Shown here in pieces: positions 49,101-57,066 of a stretch of DNA of 64,000 nucleotides. This stretch comes from Pedobacter sp. SYP-B3415 (GTDB taxonomy: Bacteria; Bacteroidota; Bacteroidia; Sphingobacteriales; Sphingobacteriaceae), in assembly GCF_004138205.1 (NCBI RefSeq), contig NZ_RXNQ01000031.1, forward strand, positions 62,001 through 126,000. Reading direction: 5' to 3'. The translations under genes were made by a program, and so were the position numbers. The stretch's first letter is position 1. Every line of letters starts with the position of its first letter. The notes under the pieces are model-generated. The model was not told the DNA's origin. It did no database searches and saw only the letters and a program-made list of their open reading frames with translations.

Positions 49101-49424
49101 AGCCCGATGCAGGCCCTGCGGGCGGCCACACTGAATGGCGCAACCTATCTTGGCATGCAAAAAGAACTTGGTTCGCTTGAAAACGGCAAACTTGCAGACC
49201 TGATCATCATGGATGCCAATCCGCTGGAGGATATCCGCAATTCGGAAAAGATCAAATATGTTATGATCAATGGTCGCCTTTACGACAGCATGACCCTGAA
49301 CGAAACCGGTCTCCGCGAAAAAGTACGCGGCAAACTGTGGTTCGAAAACGACCGGAATGTGTCGTTATCATATCCACAGGGCAACATCGAAACCTGGACG
49401 TACACGGTACCGCATTGCGATTAA
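46179..49424 (+). CDS. Exported TolB-propeller amidohydrolase
   Basis: A 1081-residue secreted protein: signal peptide MLRKLFILIFLFLPFLNLAQ, then a long WD40/TolB-like beta-propeller region (about 30-620; repeats such as SPDGSEIVFDLLGD, SPDGKYISFTSDK, SPDGKTVVFNA), and a metal-dependent amidohydrolase domain (about 670-1080) with VVDVHAHLRTS (metal-binding H-x-H), the lysine/His region FSVKSYNQPRREQRQ, HTGIEHS, and the end LENGKLADLIIMDANPLEDIR. The fold is that of imidazolonepropionase-related amidohydrolases; substrate unknown, perhaps a peptide-like or cyclic amide compound. Confidence 0.9.
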   Translation: MLRKLFILIFLFLPFLNLAQVKQTPWDIEKYKGPTKKITVNTNEGTWMNLDMSPDGSEIVFDLLGDIYVMPAAGGTARLLTGGPAWDVQPRFSPDGKYISFTSDKSGADNIWIMNRDGADKKQITKETFRLLNNATWMPNSQYIVARKHFTASRSLGAGEMWMYSIFGGEGVQLTKKKNDQQDAGEPDISPDGRYLYFSEDVSPGPNFEYSKDPNGTIYAIRRLDLKTGRLRDFINVQGGAARPQVSPDGRLMAYVRRVRLKSVLFVQNIQTGEEWQVYDDLSRDQQETWAIFGVYPNFAWTPDSKNLVFYAKGKIRKSSINGFQVQEIPFSANCVQTIQEALHFPQQVFNDEVDIKMIRQLATSPDGKTVVFNAAGYLYKKELPNGTPERLTRSAEFEFEPAFSPDGKSVVFASWSDELKGAIKRADLRTGKVTALTTEKGYYYSPQYAAKGDRIVFRKGVGNETLGLSYGRNTGIFIMNANGEGIRLISESGIRPQFSADDTRIYFQGYSDGKKALKSVDVNGADERTHYTSTYTTQFLPSPDGKWLAFTEFFNVYVTPLVTIGSALDLSSANKSIPVSRITKDAGSYIHWSGDSKKLMWTLGPKYFSRELSKIFAFADGGQAQVAAPDTTGIELGLKLKADMPTGLIALKGARIVTMKGDQVIEDGTILIENNRIRQLGKTADVAIPEKTKVVDVSGKTIVPGIVDVHAHLRTSPDGISPQTDWSYLANLAFGVTTAHDPSSNTEMVFSQSEMLKTGRMIGPRVYSTGSILYGADGDFKVTINSLDDALSHLRRLKAVGAFSVKSYNQPRREQRQQILEAARQLKMEVVPEGGSTFFTNMNMVADGHTGIEHSIPIVPVYNDVAQFWNKTEVAYTPTLIVSYGSQWGENYWYDRTNVWENERLMAFTPRGIVDSRARRRTTSEYADYGHIDVAKAVKKIADGGTRVNLGAHGQIQGLGAHWELWMLVQGGMSPMQALRAATLNGATYLGMQKELGSLENGKLADLIIMDANPLEDIRNSEKIKYVMINGRLYDSMTLNETGLREKVRGKLWFENDRNVSLSYPQGNIETWTYTVPHCD

Positions 49425-49965
49425 GGAATTAATCAGGGGAAAAGGGATAAAGAAAAACGATTGCCCTCGTTGAGTTGAAAGTTGAAAGTAAAAAGTTTAA
49501 AGTCTGGGCGCGCAGGGCGAGCAAAAAAAGAAAAGATGGAGTTCTAAGTTGTAGGTATTAAGTTCTAAGTCTGGGCGCATACCCCCTCAATATGCCATAA
49601 CCGGCCGAGGGGTTTTGCGCATGTCAGGACTCAGACGTCAATTCTCATATCGCCATAATTCACTGCCCATGCCCCACGCCGTCATCCCGAAGCGCGTTTA
49701 CGCAATTCCTTTTTTTCCGGGAACGCAACGGCGAGGGATCTCCTGCTTGAAGCAGCGACGACCGTTTGCGCAGGGAGACCAAAGAAAAAAGAAAGAGGAA
49801 GAATGACCACGGCGCAGATCCGGTCATGCGCCATGAAAGGTATGCGTCACGTCTAAATACGAATTACGAACACCTAAATACTATCATGTCTCAAGACTCA
49901 CATCTCACATCTCAAATCTCGAAGAAATGCGCTTAGAACTTACTACTTAAAACTTACAACTTAAC
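49425..49965. repeat. Modular intergenic repeat region, copy 1
   Basis: A 541-base non-coding spacer of repeated modules: A-type 'AAGTTCTAAGTCTGGGCGC' (49481-49512 and 49541-49582), a hairpin module B, GCGCATACCCCCTC...GAGGGGTTTTGCGC (49575-49622, arms pair), a GTCATCCCGAAGC...GAGGGATCTCC module (about 49680-49745), D 'GTCTAAATACGAATTACGAA' (49851-49880), C 'CAAGACTCACATCTCACATC' (49888-49920) and another A-like run (49932-49963). The modules recur, inverted, at 61954-62171. No gene is convincing; the 63-codon frame in it is repeat sequence. Confidence 0.7.
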
Positions 49966-51156
49966 TCAGATATCCTGCGCAATCAAAAAGCCACTGGCCC
50001 AGGCCCATTGAAAATTATACCCCCCTAACCAGCCCGTTACATCAACACACTCACCGCCAAAGTAAAGGCCAGGTATCTTTTTGCACTCAAGCGTTTTAGT
50101 CGATAACTCGTTCGTATCTATTCCGCCGCGCATGACTTCAGCTTTGTCGTAGCCCTTGTCGCCCGCAGGTTTGACCTGAAAACGGTGTAACGTTTCTTCT
50201 GTTTTTGCGATCTCGTCTTTTGTTAGTGAGGCGACCGTTTTTTCGAGCGGCAAAAACCTGCCAAGCGCTTCACTAAACCGCCGGGTAACAAACTGCTGCA
50301 AAAAGGCAGACAACAGCATGCTGCCTGAAGTTCGCCGGGCTTCACTTAGCAATGCGTTTGCGTCCCGGCCGGGCAGCAGGTCGATTGTAATTGTTTCACC
50401 CCGTTGCCAGTACGAGGAAATCTGTAAAATAGCCGGTCCGCTAAGGCCCCAGTGTGTAAACAAAATGTTTTCTTCAAAATCGGCGCGCCCGTTGCTGACT
50501 GCTGCAAAAACCGAATTTCCGGAAAGCTGGGCGTACCAGGATTCATCCTTTCCGGTAATGGTAAGGGGCACCAATGCAGGGGAAGTTTCGATGATATTAA
50601 TCGCCTGCCTACGCGCGTAACGAAGCCCGAAATCGCTTGCGCCCATTTTAGGGATTGGCAATCCGCCGGAGGCAATCACAACTTTAGGCGTACGTAAAGT
50701 AACAGCATTTCCATCCTGATCATAATCGACCTCAAAACCACCGTCAATCTGCCTGATGTCTTTTACTTCAGAGCGGCAGCGAATTTCCTGCCCCAGGTCA
50801 TTGCAAAGCTGGGTAAACATGCGCACAACATCTTTTGCATTCCCGTTTTCCGGAAACAGCTGGCCAAGCGTTTTCTCTGAACCGGAAATGCCATAGGTTT
50901 CAAAAAAAGAGACCGTATCGTCAACAGTCCACTGGTTGAGCGCATACTTTACAAAGTGCGGATTGGCAGAAATAAACTGATCGGCCGTTGTATAAAGGTT
51001 GGTATAATTGCAGCGTCCGCCGCCCGAGATCAGGATTTTTGCGCCGGGTTGCTTGTTTTTCTCAAGCAAAATAGCCTTCTTACCAAGAAATCCGGCCTGG
51101 ACAGCGCACATCAGTCCGCAGGCCCCGGCCCCCACAATTATCGCATCTGCAACCAT
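49966..51156 (-). CDS. BaiN/RdsA-like NAD(P)/FAD-dependent oxidoreductase
   Basis: A 396-residue flavoprotein of the HI0933/YhiN (BaiN/RdsA) family. The FAD/NAD Rossmann motif AIIVGAGACGLMCAVQAGFLGKKAILLEKN opens the chain, with the family signature GAKILISGGGRCNYTN following and the second glycine-rich block VIASGGLPIPKMGASDFG. C-terminal FAD motif GGECVDVTGWLGGYNFQWAWASG is intact. Known members include a flavin reductase and a putative bile-acid reductase, but in most bacteria the substrate is unknown. Divergent from purK. Confidence 0.92.
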   Translation of the reverse strand: MVADAIIVGAGACGLMCAVQAGFLGKKAILLEKNKQPGAKILISGGGRCNYTNLYTTADQFISANPHFVKYALNQWTVDDTVSFFETYGISGSEKTLGQLFPENGNAKDVVRMFTQLCNDLGQEIRCRSEVKDIRQIDGGFEVDYDQDGNAVTLRTPKVVIASGGLPIPKMGASDFGLRYARRQAINIIETSPALVPLTITGKDESWYAQLSGNSVFAAVSNGRADFEENILFTHWGLSGPAILQISSYWQRGETITIDLLPGRDANALLSEARRTSGSMLLSAFLQQFVTRRFSEALGRFLPLEKTVASLTKDEIAKTEETLHRFQVKPAGDKGYDKAEVMRGGIDTNELSTKTLECKKIPGLYFGGECVDVTGWLGGYNFQWAWASGFLIAQDI

Positions 51157-51174
51157 CTATTTCCTAAATATTCT

Positions 51175-51182
51175 TATTTTTG
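51175..51182 (+). promoter_or_regulatory. -7 box for purK
   Basis: TATTTTTG matches TAnnTTTG and ends 28 bases before the purK ATG. Confidence 0.45.
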
Positions 51183-51210
51183 AGCAAAATTAGCATACTT
51201 TCCTTACCTT

Positions 51211-52350
51211 ATGGCAAAACAGATCAGTGATTTAAAATTGGGCATTCTGGGCGGCGGGCAGCTTGGCCGCATGTTAATACAGGAAGCCATTAATTACAAC
51301 CTGGTTACCCATGTCCTTGACCCTGATCACGATGCTCCCTGCAAAGATATAGCACATAAATTCGAGTGCGGATCTATCACCGACTTTGATACGGTGTATC
51401 AATTCGGTAAAAAAGCAGACATCATTACAATTGAGATCGAGAAGGTAAACATCGAGGCGCTTGAGCAGCTCGAACGCGAAGGCAAAGTTGTTTATCCGCA
51501 GCCACGCGTCATCCGCCTGATTCAGGATAAAGGCATTCAAAAACAGTTTTTTAAAGAAAACGATATCCCGACGGCTCCCTTTCAACTGATCGGTTCGAAG
51601 GAAGACCTGCACAGCTGTGCTTTTTCATTTCCCTATATAGTTAAACAGCGGCGTGACGGGTATGACGGCAAAGGTGTGATGCTTGTCAGCGGACCTGAGG
51701 ATATAGACAATACATTTGATGCACCGATGCTGGCAGAGGCCCTGGTAAATTTCGAAAAGGAAATTGCGGTAATTGTTTCCCGGAATCCGAATGGTGACAT
51801 TAAGACCTTCCCGGTTGTCGAGATGGAGTTCAACAAAGAAGCCAACCTGGTTGAGTTCTTGATTTCGCCATCTACCTATCCTGAGGCCATTCAGCAAAAA
51901 GCCGAGAAGATAGCTGTAAGTATTGCTACCGCATTGAACATCACCGGACTGCTAGCCGTAGAAATGTTTATTACGCATGACGGCGACATCCTGGTAAACG
52001 AGCTCGCACCACGTCCCCACAACAGCGGTCACCATTCAATTGAAGGCAATTACACATCGCAGTTTGCCCAGCACCTGCGCGCTATTTTTAATTTGCCTCC
52101 CGGCGATACACGGTCGCTCAGCAATGCTGTGATGATCAATCTGCTTGGCGAAAAGAAACATGAAGGACTGGCAGTTTACCAGGACCTTGAGCGTGTCCTT
52201 GCTATTGAGGGCGTTTACGTACACCTCTACGGAAAAAAATACACTAAACCCTTCAGAAAAATGGGTCACGTAACGGTGGTCGACCAGAATCGTGACAAGG
52301 CAATCGAAAAAGCACGTTATGTGCAGCAAACACTAAAAGTTATCAGCTAA
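51211..52350 (+). CDS. purK: N5-carboxyaminoimidazole ribonucleotide synthase PurK
   Basis: PurK carboxylates AIR with bicarbonate and ATP to N5-CAIR in de novo purine synthesis. It is a 379-residue ATP-grasp protein: N-terminal LKLGILGGGQLGRMLIQEAINYNL, then IEIEKVNIEALEQLEREGK, KQRRDGYDGKGVML, and the ATP-grasp catalytic block LLAVEMFITHDGDILVNELAPRPHNSGHHSIEG. The N5-CAIR mutase gene purE follows after 6 bases, so the pair is an operon. Confidence 0.96.
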   Translation: MAKQISDLKLGILGGGQLGRMLIQEAINYNLVTHVLDPDHDAPCKDIAHKFECGSITDFDTVYQFGKKADIITIEIEKVNIEALEQLEREGKVVYPQPRVIRLIQDKGIQKQFFKENDIPTAPFQLIGSKEDLHSCAFSFPYIVKQRRDGYDGKGVMLVSGPEDIDNTFDAPMLAEALVNFEKEIAVIVSRNPNGDIKTFPVVEMEFNKEANLVEFLISPSTYPEAIQQKAEKIAVSIATALNITGLLAVEMFITHDGDILVNELAPRPHNSGHHSIEGNYTSQFAQHLRAIFNLPPGDTRSLSNAVMINLLGEKKHEGLAVYQDLERVLAIEGVYVHLYGKKYTKPFRKMGHVTVVDQNRDKAIEKARYVQQTLKVIS

Positions 52351-52356
52351 ATATAT

Positions 52357-52866
52357 ATGGAGCAGCAAGAAGTGCAACCGAAGGTAGGTATTATCATGGG
52401 CAGTAAATCTGACCTGAACATCATGCAGGATGCGGCGGATGTGTTACGGGAATTTGGCATCGCCTACGAGATTACAGTCGTTTCGGCGCACCGCACACCC
52501 GAGCGTATGTTCGAATATGCTAAGCATGCTTCCTCCCGCGGTATCAAAGTGATCATTGCCGGCGCCGGTGGAGCTGCGCACCTTCCCGGAATGGTTGCCT
52601 CTATCACGACGCTTCCCGTGATCGGCGTTCCGGTAAAATCGTCAAACTCAATTGATGGTTGGGACAGCATTCTCTCCATCCTGCAAATGCCGAATGGGAT
52701 TCCCGTTGCCACAGTTGCGCTGAATGCCGCAAAAAACGCCGGTCTTCTTGCCACGCAGATCCTGGCCACTGCCGATGAAAGCCTGTCGGCTGCTTTTCAG
52801 CAATACAAAGACGACCTGAAAAAGAAGATTGAAGAGAGTGCCGCTGAGGTTGAGGCGAAAGCCTGA
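52357..52866 (+). CDS. purE: N5-carboxyaminoimidazole ribonucleotide mutase PurE
   Basis: PurE (169 residues) converts N5-CAIR to CAIR. The conserved PurE blocks are present: [62 protein letters not shown] and [16 protein letters not shown]. Class I type, used together with PurK; a 25-residue charged tail follows the family core. Translationally linked to purK by the 6-base gap. Confidence 0.97.
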   Translation: MEQQEVQPKVGIIMGSKSDLNIMQDAADVLREFGIAYEITVVSAHRTPERMFEYAKHASSRGIKVIIAGAGGAAHLPGMVASITTLPVIGVPVKSSNSIDGWDSILSILQMPNGIPVATVALNAAKNAGLLATQILATADESLSAAFQQYKDDLKKKIEESAAEVEAKA

Positions 52867-52890
52867 CGGATCTGAATCTGACCGCAGTTG

Positions 52891-53094
52891 TTAATCGGCA
52901 ATATCAATAATATCGCCGGGCTTGCAGTCAAGCGCCTTACAAATCGCCTCAAGCGTATCAAAACGAACACCTTTTGCTTTGCCGGTTTTTAGTATGGAAA
53001 GGTTGACGATGGTAAGACCCACCTTCGCCGAAAGTTCGGTGAGCGACATTTTTCGTTTGGCCAGCATGACGTCAAGGTTGATTATGATTGGCAT
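52891..53094 (-). CDS. Small XRE/YozG-like HTH regulator
   Basis: A 67-residue helix-turn-helix protein of the Cro/CI (YozG) type: MPIIINLDVMLAKRKMSLTE then the LSAKVGLTIVNLSILKTGKAKGVRFDTLEAICKALDCKPGDIIDI HTH core. Such small regulators are typically paired with a DUF2975 membrane protein, as here (9-base gap); the pair may form a toxin-antitoxin-like or regulator-anchor unit of unknown function. Convergent with purE. Confidence 0.9.
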   Translation of the reverse strand: MPIIINLDVMLAKRKMSLTELSAKVGLTIVNLSILKTGKAKGVRFDTLEAICKALDCKPGDIIDIAD

Positions 53095-53103
53095 ACAGTT
53101 CGG

Positions 53104-53757
53104 TTATACAAAAGACTCATTTTCTTCCTTCAATTGCGCACCCGTCCTAAAAACGAATGCAATGACAAGCAAAATACTTCCCCAGATCGTTTCTGACGAT
53201 GTGAACCGGGAGGCATTGTGCAGCAGGTAACCCGAATCGTTCATGCCCATTTCGCTGATGCAGTGAATAAATAGCTCTTTCATCAGCCAGCCTGATAAGG
53301 GAAGAGCGATCAGACTGAACCCGATAACCTGCAGCCATAAAATATTCCGGCGTGTAAAGATCATATTTTTTCGCAGGGCAGCAAGTAGCTGGCGCACGCC
53401 CAGCACCACCAGGCCTATGATCAGCCAGTATAATAACCACCCCAGCTGAAAACTTACCGCCGGAAAAGACATCAGTTCGTTCCAGCTTCTGAATCGCAGG
53501 TGCACCGTCCCGCGCTTGTATTCGTGCACAATAACGTTGTTTTTGAACCACCCTTCAAGCGTCTGGCTCGGGGTCAGTTCCTGATGTTGTCTCCTGGTAA
53601 CGTTGATATCTTCCAACTGAAAGCTTTTGATCGCCTTCGATGTTGCCGGTGAGGCAGATGTCAGGACATTGACAACAAATGCGATCACATACACAACAAC
53701 TGCGAAATTGCTTAGCGCATACAATACGCGAAGCAAGATAGACTGGGTTTTATTCAT
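53104..53757 (-). CDS. DUF2975 family membrane protein
   Basis: A 217-residue membrane protein with four hydrophobic segments (about 8-32, 95-120, 138-160, 185-205), recognised as DUF2975. The extracytoplasmic or cytoplasmic loop between the first two segments is large and charged (about 35-95). DUF2975 proteins almost always precede a small YozG-like HTH gene; their function has not been shown. AT-rich 11-base inverted repeats (53787-53797 and 53816-53826) lie just upstream of the gene. Confidence 0.87.
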   Translation of the reverse strand: MNKTQSILLRVLYALSNFAVVVYVIAFVVNVLTSASPATSKAIKSFQLEDINVTRRQHQELTPSQTLEGWFKNNVIVHEYKRGTVHLRFRSWNELMSFPAVSFQLGWLLYWLIIGLVVLGVRQLLAALRKNMIFTRRNILWLQVIGFSLIALPLSGWLMKELFIHCISEMGMNDSGYLLHNASRFTSSETIWGSILLVIAFVFRTGAQLKEENESFV

Positions 53758-53786
53758 CTTGTAAGGCTTTCATCAAACCTACAAAA

Positions 53787-53826
53787 TTTAAAATAAAACA
53801 ACTAATATTTATCGATTTATTTTAAA
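53787..53826. promoter_or_regulatory. AT-rich inverted repeat before the DUF2975/XRE pair
   Basis: TTTAAAATAAA and its complement TTTATTTTAAA, 11 bases each with an 18-base spacer, lie between the YqgE stop and the DUF2975 start. The position fits an operator for the XRE protein; a mere AT-rich coincidence cannot be excluded. Confidence 0.35.
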
Positions 53827-53827
53827 A

Positions 53828-54391
53828 TCAATTTAGACTTGGGTCACTTGGAAAATTACTTACGTGCGCATATTTCGGCCCCATATCGATTACAACCTCT
53901 TTCCATAAGCGCTCCATATCTTCATTAAACAAGATATCCGGGTTTGAAACGTTGCCGACAATCCAGGTATTCTGCTCGATTTCATCATGCAATTGTTCTG
54001 CACCCCAACCAGAATAACCAAGAAAAAACCGGATCTGATCTTCTGGGATTGCGTTGTTTTGCAGGAGAATTGTAAGTGTTTCAAAATTCCCGCCCCAGTA
54101 AAGACCGTTGCCGAGATCGTTTCCGCTTTGCAGCAGGTCATAACAGCGATGCACAAAATGTAATGTGTCCTGACCAACCGGCCCGCCGATAAAAACCGGA
54201 TGATGCGCCGGTGCAAAATCGCTCACCACATCGCTAATCTCCAGGTTGCTCATCTGGTTCAGGACGTAACCGAGTGTTCCTTCTTCTGTATGCTCGGCGA
54301 GCAAAACAACGGAACGTTTGAAGTTGGGATCCATCATAAAAGGTTCGGAAATGAGGATTCTGCCGGCTTGGGGAGATAGTTTACTAAGCAT
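53828..54391 (-). CDS. YqgE/AlgH family protein
   Basis: A 187-residue protein of the YqgE/AlgH (UPF0301/DUF179) family: SPQAGRILISEPFMMDPNFKRSVVLLAEHTEEGTLGYVLNQ, FIGGPVGQDTLHFVHR and IRFFLGYSGWGAEQLHDEIEQNTW are the characteristic blocks. Function is unknown in most bacteria (AlgH affects alginate in Pseudomonas). Convergence/divergence: it diverges from pdxH by 53 bases. Confidence 0.93.
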   Translation of the reverse strand: MLSKLSPQAGRILISEPFMMDPNFKRSVVLLAEHTEEGTLGYVLNQMSNLEISDVVSDFAPAHHPVFIGGPVGQDTLHFVHRCYDLLQSGNDLGNGLYWGGNFETLTILLQNNAIPEDQIRFFLGYSGWGAEQLHDEIEQNTWIVGNVSNPDILFNEDMERLWKEVVIDMGPKYAHVSNFPSDPSLN

Positions 54392-54432
54392 GCGGGTTCG
54401 ATTGTGGTTGTAAATATATAACCAAATAAACG

Positions 54433-54440
54433 TAGTTTTG
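54433..54440 (+). promoter_or_regulatory. -7 box next to the pdxH start
   Basis: TAGTTTTG matches TAnnTTTG and ends 4 bases before the ATG, predicting a leaderless or near-leaderless pdxH mRNA. Confidence 0.45.
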
Positions 54441-54444
54441 TTGC

Positions 54445-55098
54445 ATGCAGATTACCACAGAATTTATCCAGAACCTGCGTCAGGATTACCGGAATGCCAG
54501 CCTGGAAGAAAAAGACACAGAAGCAAATCCGGTTGTGCAGTTTGCAAAATGGTTTGAAAACGCCGTTCAGGCCAATATTTATGAGCCAAACGTCATGACA
54601 CTTGCAACTGCGAATGCACAGGGACGGCCATCTGCACGTATCCTACTACTGAAAGGTTTTGATGAAAAAGGCTTTGTTTTTTACACGAACTATCAAAGTC
54701 ATAAGGCAGATCACCTCGCGGAGAACCCACAGGCTGCGCTTCTGTTTTTTTGGTCAGAGCTTGAGCGTCAGGTGCGGATCGAGGGTTCTGTTACCAGGGT
54801 TGAAGAGACGCTTTCAGACCAGTACTTTCAGTCGCGGCCACGCGGAAGCCAGATCGGCGCAGCGGCATCTCCACAGAGCCGCGTTATTCCAAACCGTGAG
54901 TTTCTTGAAGAACAGGTAAACGTGCTTACCCGGCAGTTTGAGGATCAGGATGTACCAAGGCCGATTGAATGGGGCGGTTACCGGCTTAAACCAGACTACA
55001 TGGAATTCTGGCAGGGACGTTCCAGCCGTCTGCACGACCGTATCGCCTACCGGCTGATGGATAATGGCATCTGGGTAAAAAACCGGCTCGCGCCTTGA
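54445..55098 (+). CDS. pdxH: Pyridoxamine 5'-phosphate oxidase PdxH
   Basis: PdxH is an FMN enzyme that oxidises pyridoxine/pyridoxamine 5'-phosphate to pyridoxal 5'-phosphate. The 217-residue chain has the FMN-binding split barrel: MTLATANAQGRPSARILLLKGFDEKGFVFYTNYQSHKADHLAENP, LFFWSELERQVRIEGSV, and the C-terminal RPIEWGGYRLKPDYMEFWQGRSSRLHDRI block. PLP is needed by BioF in this window. Downstream HBD overlaps the stop by the TTG frame, but its true start is later. Confidence 0.96.
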   Translation: MQITTEFIQNLRQDYRNASLEEKDTEANPVVQFAKWFENAVQANIYEPNVMTLATANAQGRPSARILLLKGFDEKGFVFYTNYQSHKADHLAENPQAALLFFWSELERQVRIEGSVTRVEETLSDQYFQSRPRGSQIGAAASPQSRVIPNREFLEEQVNVLTRQFEDQDVPRPIEWGGYRLKPDYMEFWQGRSSRLHDRIAYRLMDNGIWVKNRLAP

Positions 55099-55127
55099 CA
55101 ACAGAGACACAAAAGCAACTCGATTCC

Positions 55128-56027
55128 ATGATGGAAATTAAAAACATAAGCGTTATTGGCTCAGGTACGATGGGCAATGGTATTGCGCATACTTTTGCGC
55201 AATATGGCTTCCTGGTTTCACTGGTCGATATCAGCCGAGAGGCGTTAGACCGGGCATTAGATACGATAGGCCGCAACCTCGACCGGCAGGTCAGCAAAGG
55301 CACGCTGACCCCCGACCAAAAGACACAAACACTGGCGCGCATAAGCACCTTTACAGAAAATGGTCCGGGCGTAGCGCATGCAGATCTAGTAGTCGAGGCC
55401 GCTACAGAGAATGAGGAACTTAAACTTGCAATCTTTGGCGAATTAGACAGGCTCGCTCCCGCTGATGCCATTCTCGCATCCAATACGTCTTCTATCTCGA
55501 TTACAAAAATTGCCGGCGCCACTTCGCGACCTGATAAAGTGATCGGCATGCATTTCATGAATCCTGTACCCGTTATGAAACTTGTCGAAGTGATACGCGG
55601 ATATGGCACAAGCGATGAAACGACTGAACGGATTATGGAACTTTCCCGTACCCTGGAGAAGTCGCCGGTTGAAGTAAACGACTACCCGGGCTTTGTTGCC
55701 AACCGCATTCTGATGCCGATGATAAACGAAGCGATCTACACGCTTTACGAGGGTGTGGCCGGTGTGGAAGAGATTGATACGGTGATGCGGCTGGGCATGG
55801 CACACCCGATGGGTCCGCTGCAGCTTGCTGATTTCATCGGTCTTGACGTCTGCCTGGCGATACTCCGTGTACTGCATCAGGGTTTTGGCAATCCGAAATA
55901 CGCGCCTTGCCCCCTCCTTGTTAACATGGTGCTCGCAGGAAAAAAAGGCGCGAAAAGCGGCGAGGGTTTTTATACCTATACGGCGGGCTCGAAAGCACTC
56001 GTGGTTGCTGCCAAATTTCAAAAATAG
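55128..56027 (+). CDS. 3-hydroxybutyryl-CoA dehydrogenase
   Basis: A 299-residue NAD(P)-dependent 3-hydroxyacyl-CoA dehydrogenase of the short (PaaH/Hbd) type. N-terminal Rossmann domain: ISVIGSGTMGNGIAHTFAQYGFLVSLVD, catalytic-region SNTSSISITKIAGATSRPDKVIGMHFMNPVPVMKLVE, and the C-terminal helical domain with GFVANRILMPMINEAIYTLYEGVAGVEEIDTVMRLGMAHPMGPLQLADFIGLD. The start is the pair of ATGs at 55128/55131; the longer TTG frame at 55095 overlaps the pdxH stop. Likely in fatty-acid or butyrate metabolism; no thiolase or crotonase is adjacent. Confidence 0.94.
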   Translation: MMEIKNISVIGSGTMGNGIAHTFAQYGFLVSLVDISREALDRALDTIGRNLDRQVSKGTLTPDQKTQTLARISTFTENGPGVAHADLVVEAATENEELKLAIFGELDRLAPADAILASNTSSISITKIAGATSRPDKVIGMHFMNPVPVMKLVEVIRGYGTSDETTERIMELSRTLEKSPVEVNDYPGFVANRILMPMINEAIYTLYEGVAGVEEIDTVMRLGMAHPMGPLQLADFIGLDVCLAILRVLHQGFGNPKYAPCPLLVNMVLAGKKGAKSGEGFYTYTAGSKALVVAAKFQK

Positions 56028-56042
56028 CCTTACCTTTAACAG

Positions 56043-57065
56043 ATGAATGAAAACCTGGATCCGGAAGCATCTAACCTGAGCCCTGCCGAACGTGATGTAG
56101 AAAAAGTGCTGCGCCCGCAGGCCTTCGAAGATTTTACCGGACAGGAAAAGGTCATGCAGAACCTCAAAGTTTTTGTCCAGGCGGCAAAAATGCGTGGCGA
56201 AGCTCTCGACCATGTTTTGCTGCATGGCCCTCCGGGTCTTGGCAAGACCACTTTGTCGCATATCATTGCAAATGAAATGGGCGCCGGCATCAAAATTACA
56301 TCCGGTCCGGTGCTCGATAAACCCGGCGACCTGGCGGGTCTGCTTACTAATCTTGATAGCGGCGACATCCTGTTCATCGACGAAATTCACCGCCTCAGTC
56401 CCCTTGTAGAAGAGTACCTGTATTCTGCTATGGAGGACTTTAAGATTGACATTATGCTTGAGACCGGGCCAAATGCACGTTCGGTTCAGATTTCACTTAA
56501 TCCGTTTACGCTTGTGGGTGCCACTACCCGCTCGGGCCTGTTGACGGCTCCCCTCAGGGCACGTTTCGGCATTAACTCGCGGCTTCAGTATTACGATGCT
56601 AAATTGTTAACTACTATCATCTTAAGATCGGCCGAAATTTTGCGAACTCCGATAACCGAAGAAGGCGCATACGAGATAGCGAGACGAAGCCGGGGTACGC
56701 CGCGTATAGCCAATGCGCTGCTGCGCCGAACACGCGATTTTGCACAGGTAAAAGGCAACGGCAGCATTGATACCAGCATCGCCAGTTTTGCGCTCAACGC
56801 CTTAAACGTTGACGAACATGGCCTTGATGAGATGGATAACAAGATCCTGACTACGATCATTGAAAAGTTCAAGGGTGGCCCGGTAGGTTTGAAAACGATA
56901 GCTACGGCTGTTGGTGAGGACGAAGGCACCATCGAAGAGGTCTATGAACCGTTTCTTATACAGGAAGGGTATCTTATGCGTACCTCGCGTGGCCGGGAAG
57001 CGACAGATAATGCTTATAAACACCTCGGACTAAACCGCCGCGGTTCATCACCTACACTTTTTTAA
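56043..57065 (+). CDS. ruvB: Holliday junction helicase RuvB
   Basis: RuvB (340 residues) is the AAA+ motor that drives branch migration with RuvA. Motifs: [17 protein letters not shown], Walker [17 protein letters not shown], Walker [30 protein letters not shown], sensor/Box [21 protein letters not shown], and the C-terminal winged-helix block [29 protein letters not shown]. ruvA and ruvC are not in the window. It begins 15 bases after HBD, so the two may be co-transcribed. Confidence 0.97.
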   Translation: MNENLDPEASNLSPAERDVEKVLRPQAFEDFTGQEKVMQNLKVFVQAAKMRGEALDHVLLHGPPGLGKTTLSHIIANEMGAGIKITSGPVLDKPGDLAGLLTNLDSGDILFIDEIHRLSPLVEEYLYSAMEDFKIDIMLETGPNARSVQISLNPFTLVGATTRSGLLTAPLRARFGINSRLQYYDAKLLTTIILRSAEILRTPITEEGAYEIARRSRGTPRIANALLRRTRDFAQVKGNGSIDTSIASFALNALNVDEHGLDEMDNKILTTIIEKFKGGPVGLKTIATAVGEDEGTIEEVYEPFLIQEGYLMRTSRGREATDNAYKHLGLNRRGSSPTLF

Positions 57066-57066
57066 A

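Noticed and set aside
49615-49806. A 63-codon frame in the intergenic repeat region
   Set aside because: It consists of repeat modules, including the GTCATCCCGA block, and has no independent support.
49425-49965. CRISPR array
   Set aside because: Repeat units vary in length and spacing, occur in both orientations and lack constant spacers; there are no cas genes in the window.
54986-55609. Minus-strand frame of 207 codons across pdxH and HBD
   Set aside because: Spans the junction of two real genes in antisense; serine/arginine-rich shadow.
55443-56390. A 315-codon open frame on the minus strand across HBD and ruvB
   Set aside because: Both genes on the plus strand are full-length and conserved; the antisense frame shows no family pattern and is Cys/His/Phe-rich as antisense translations are.
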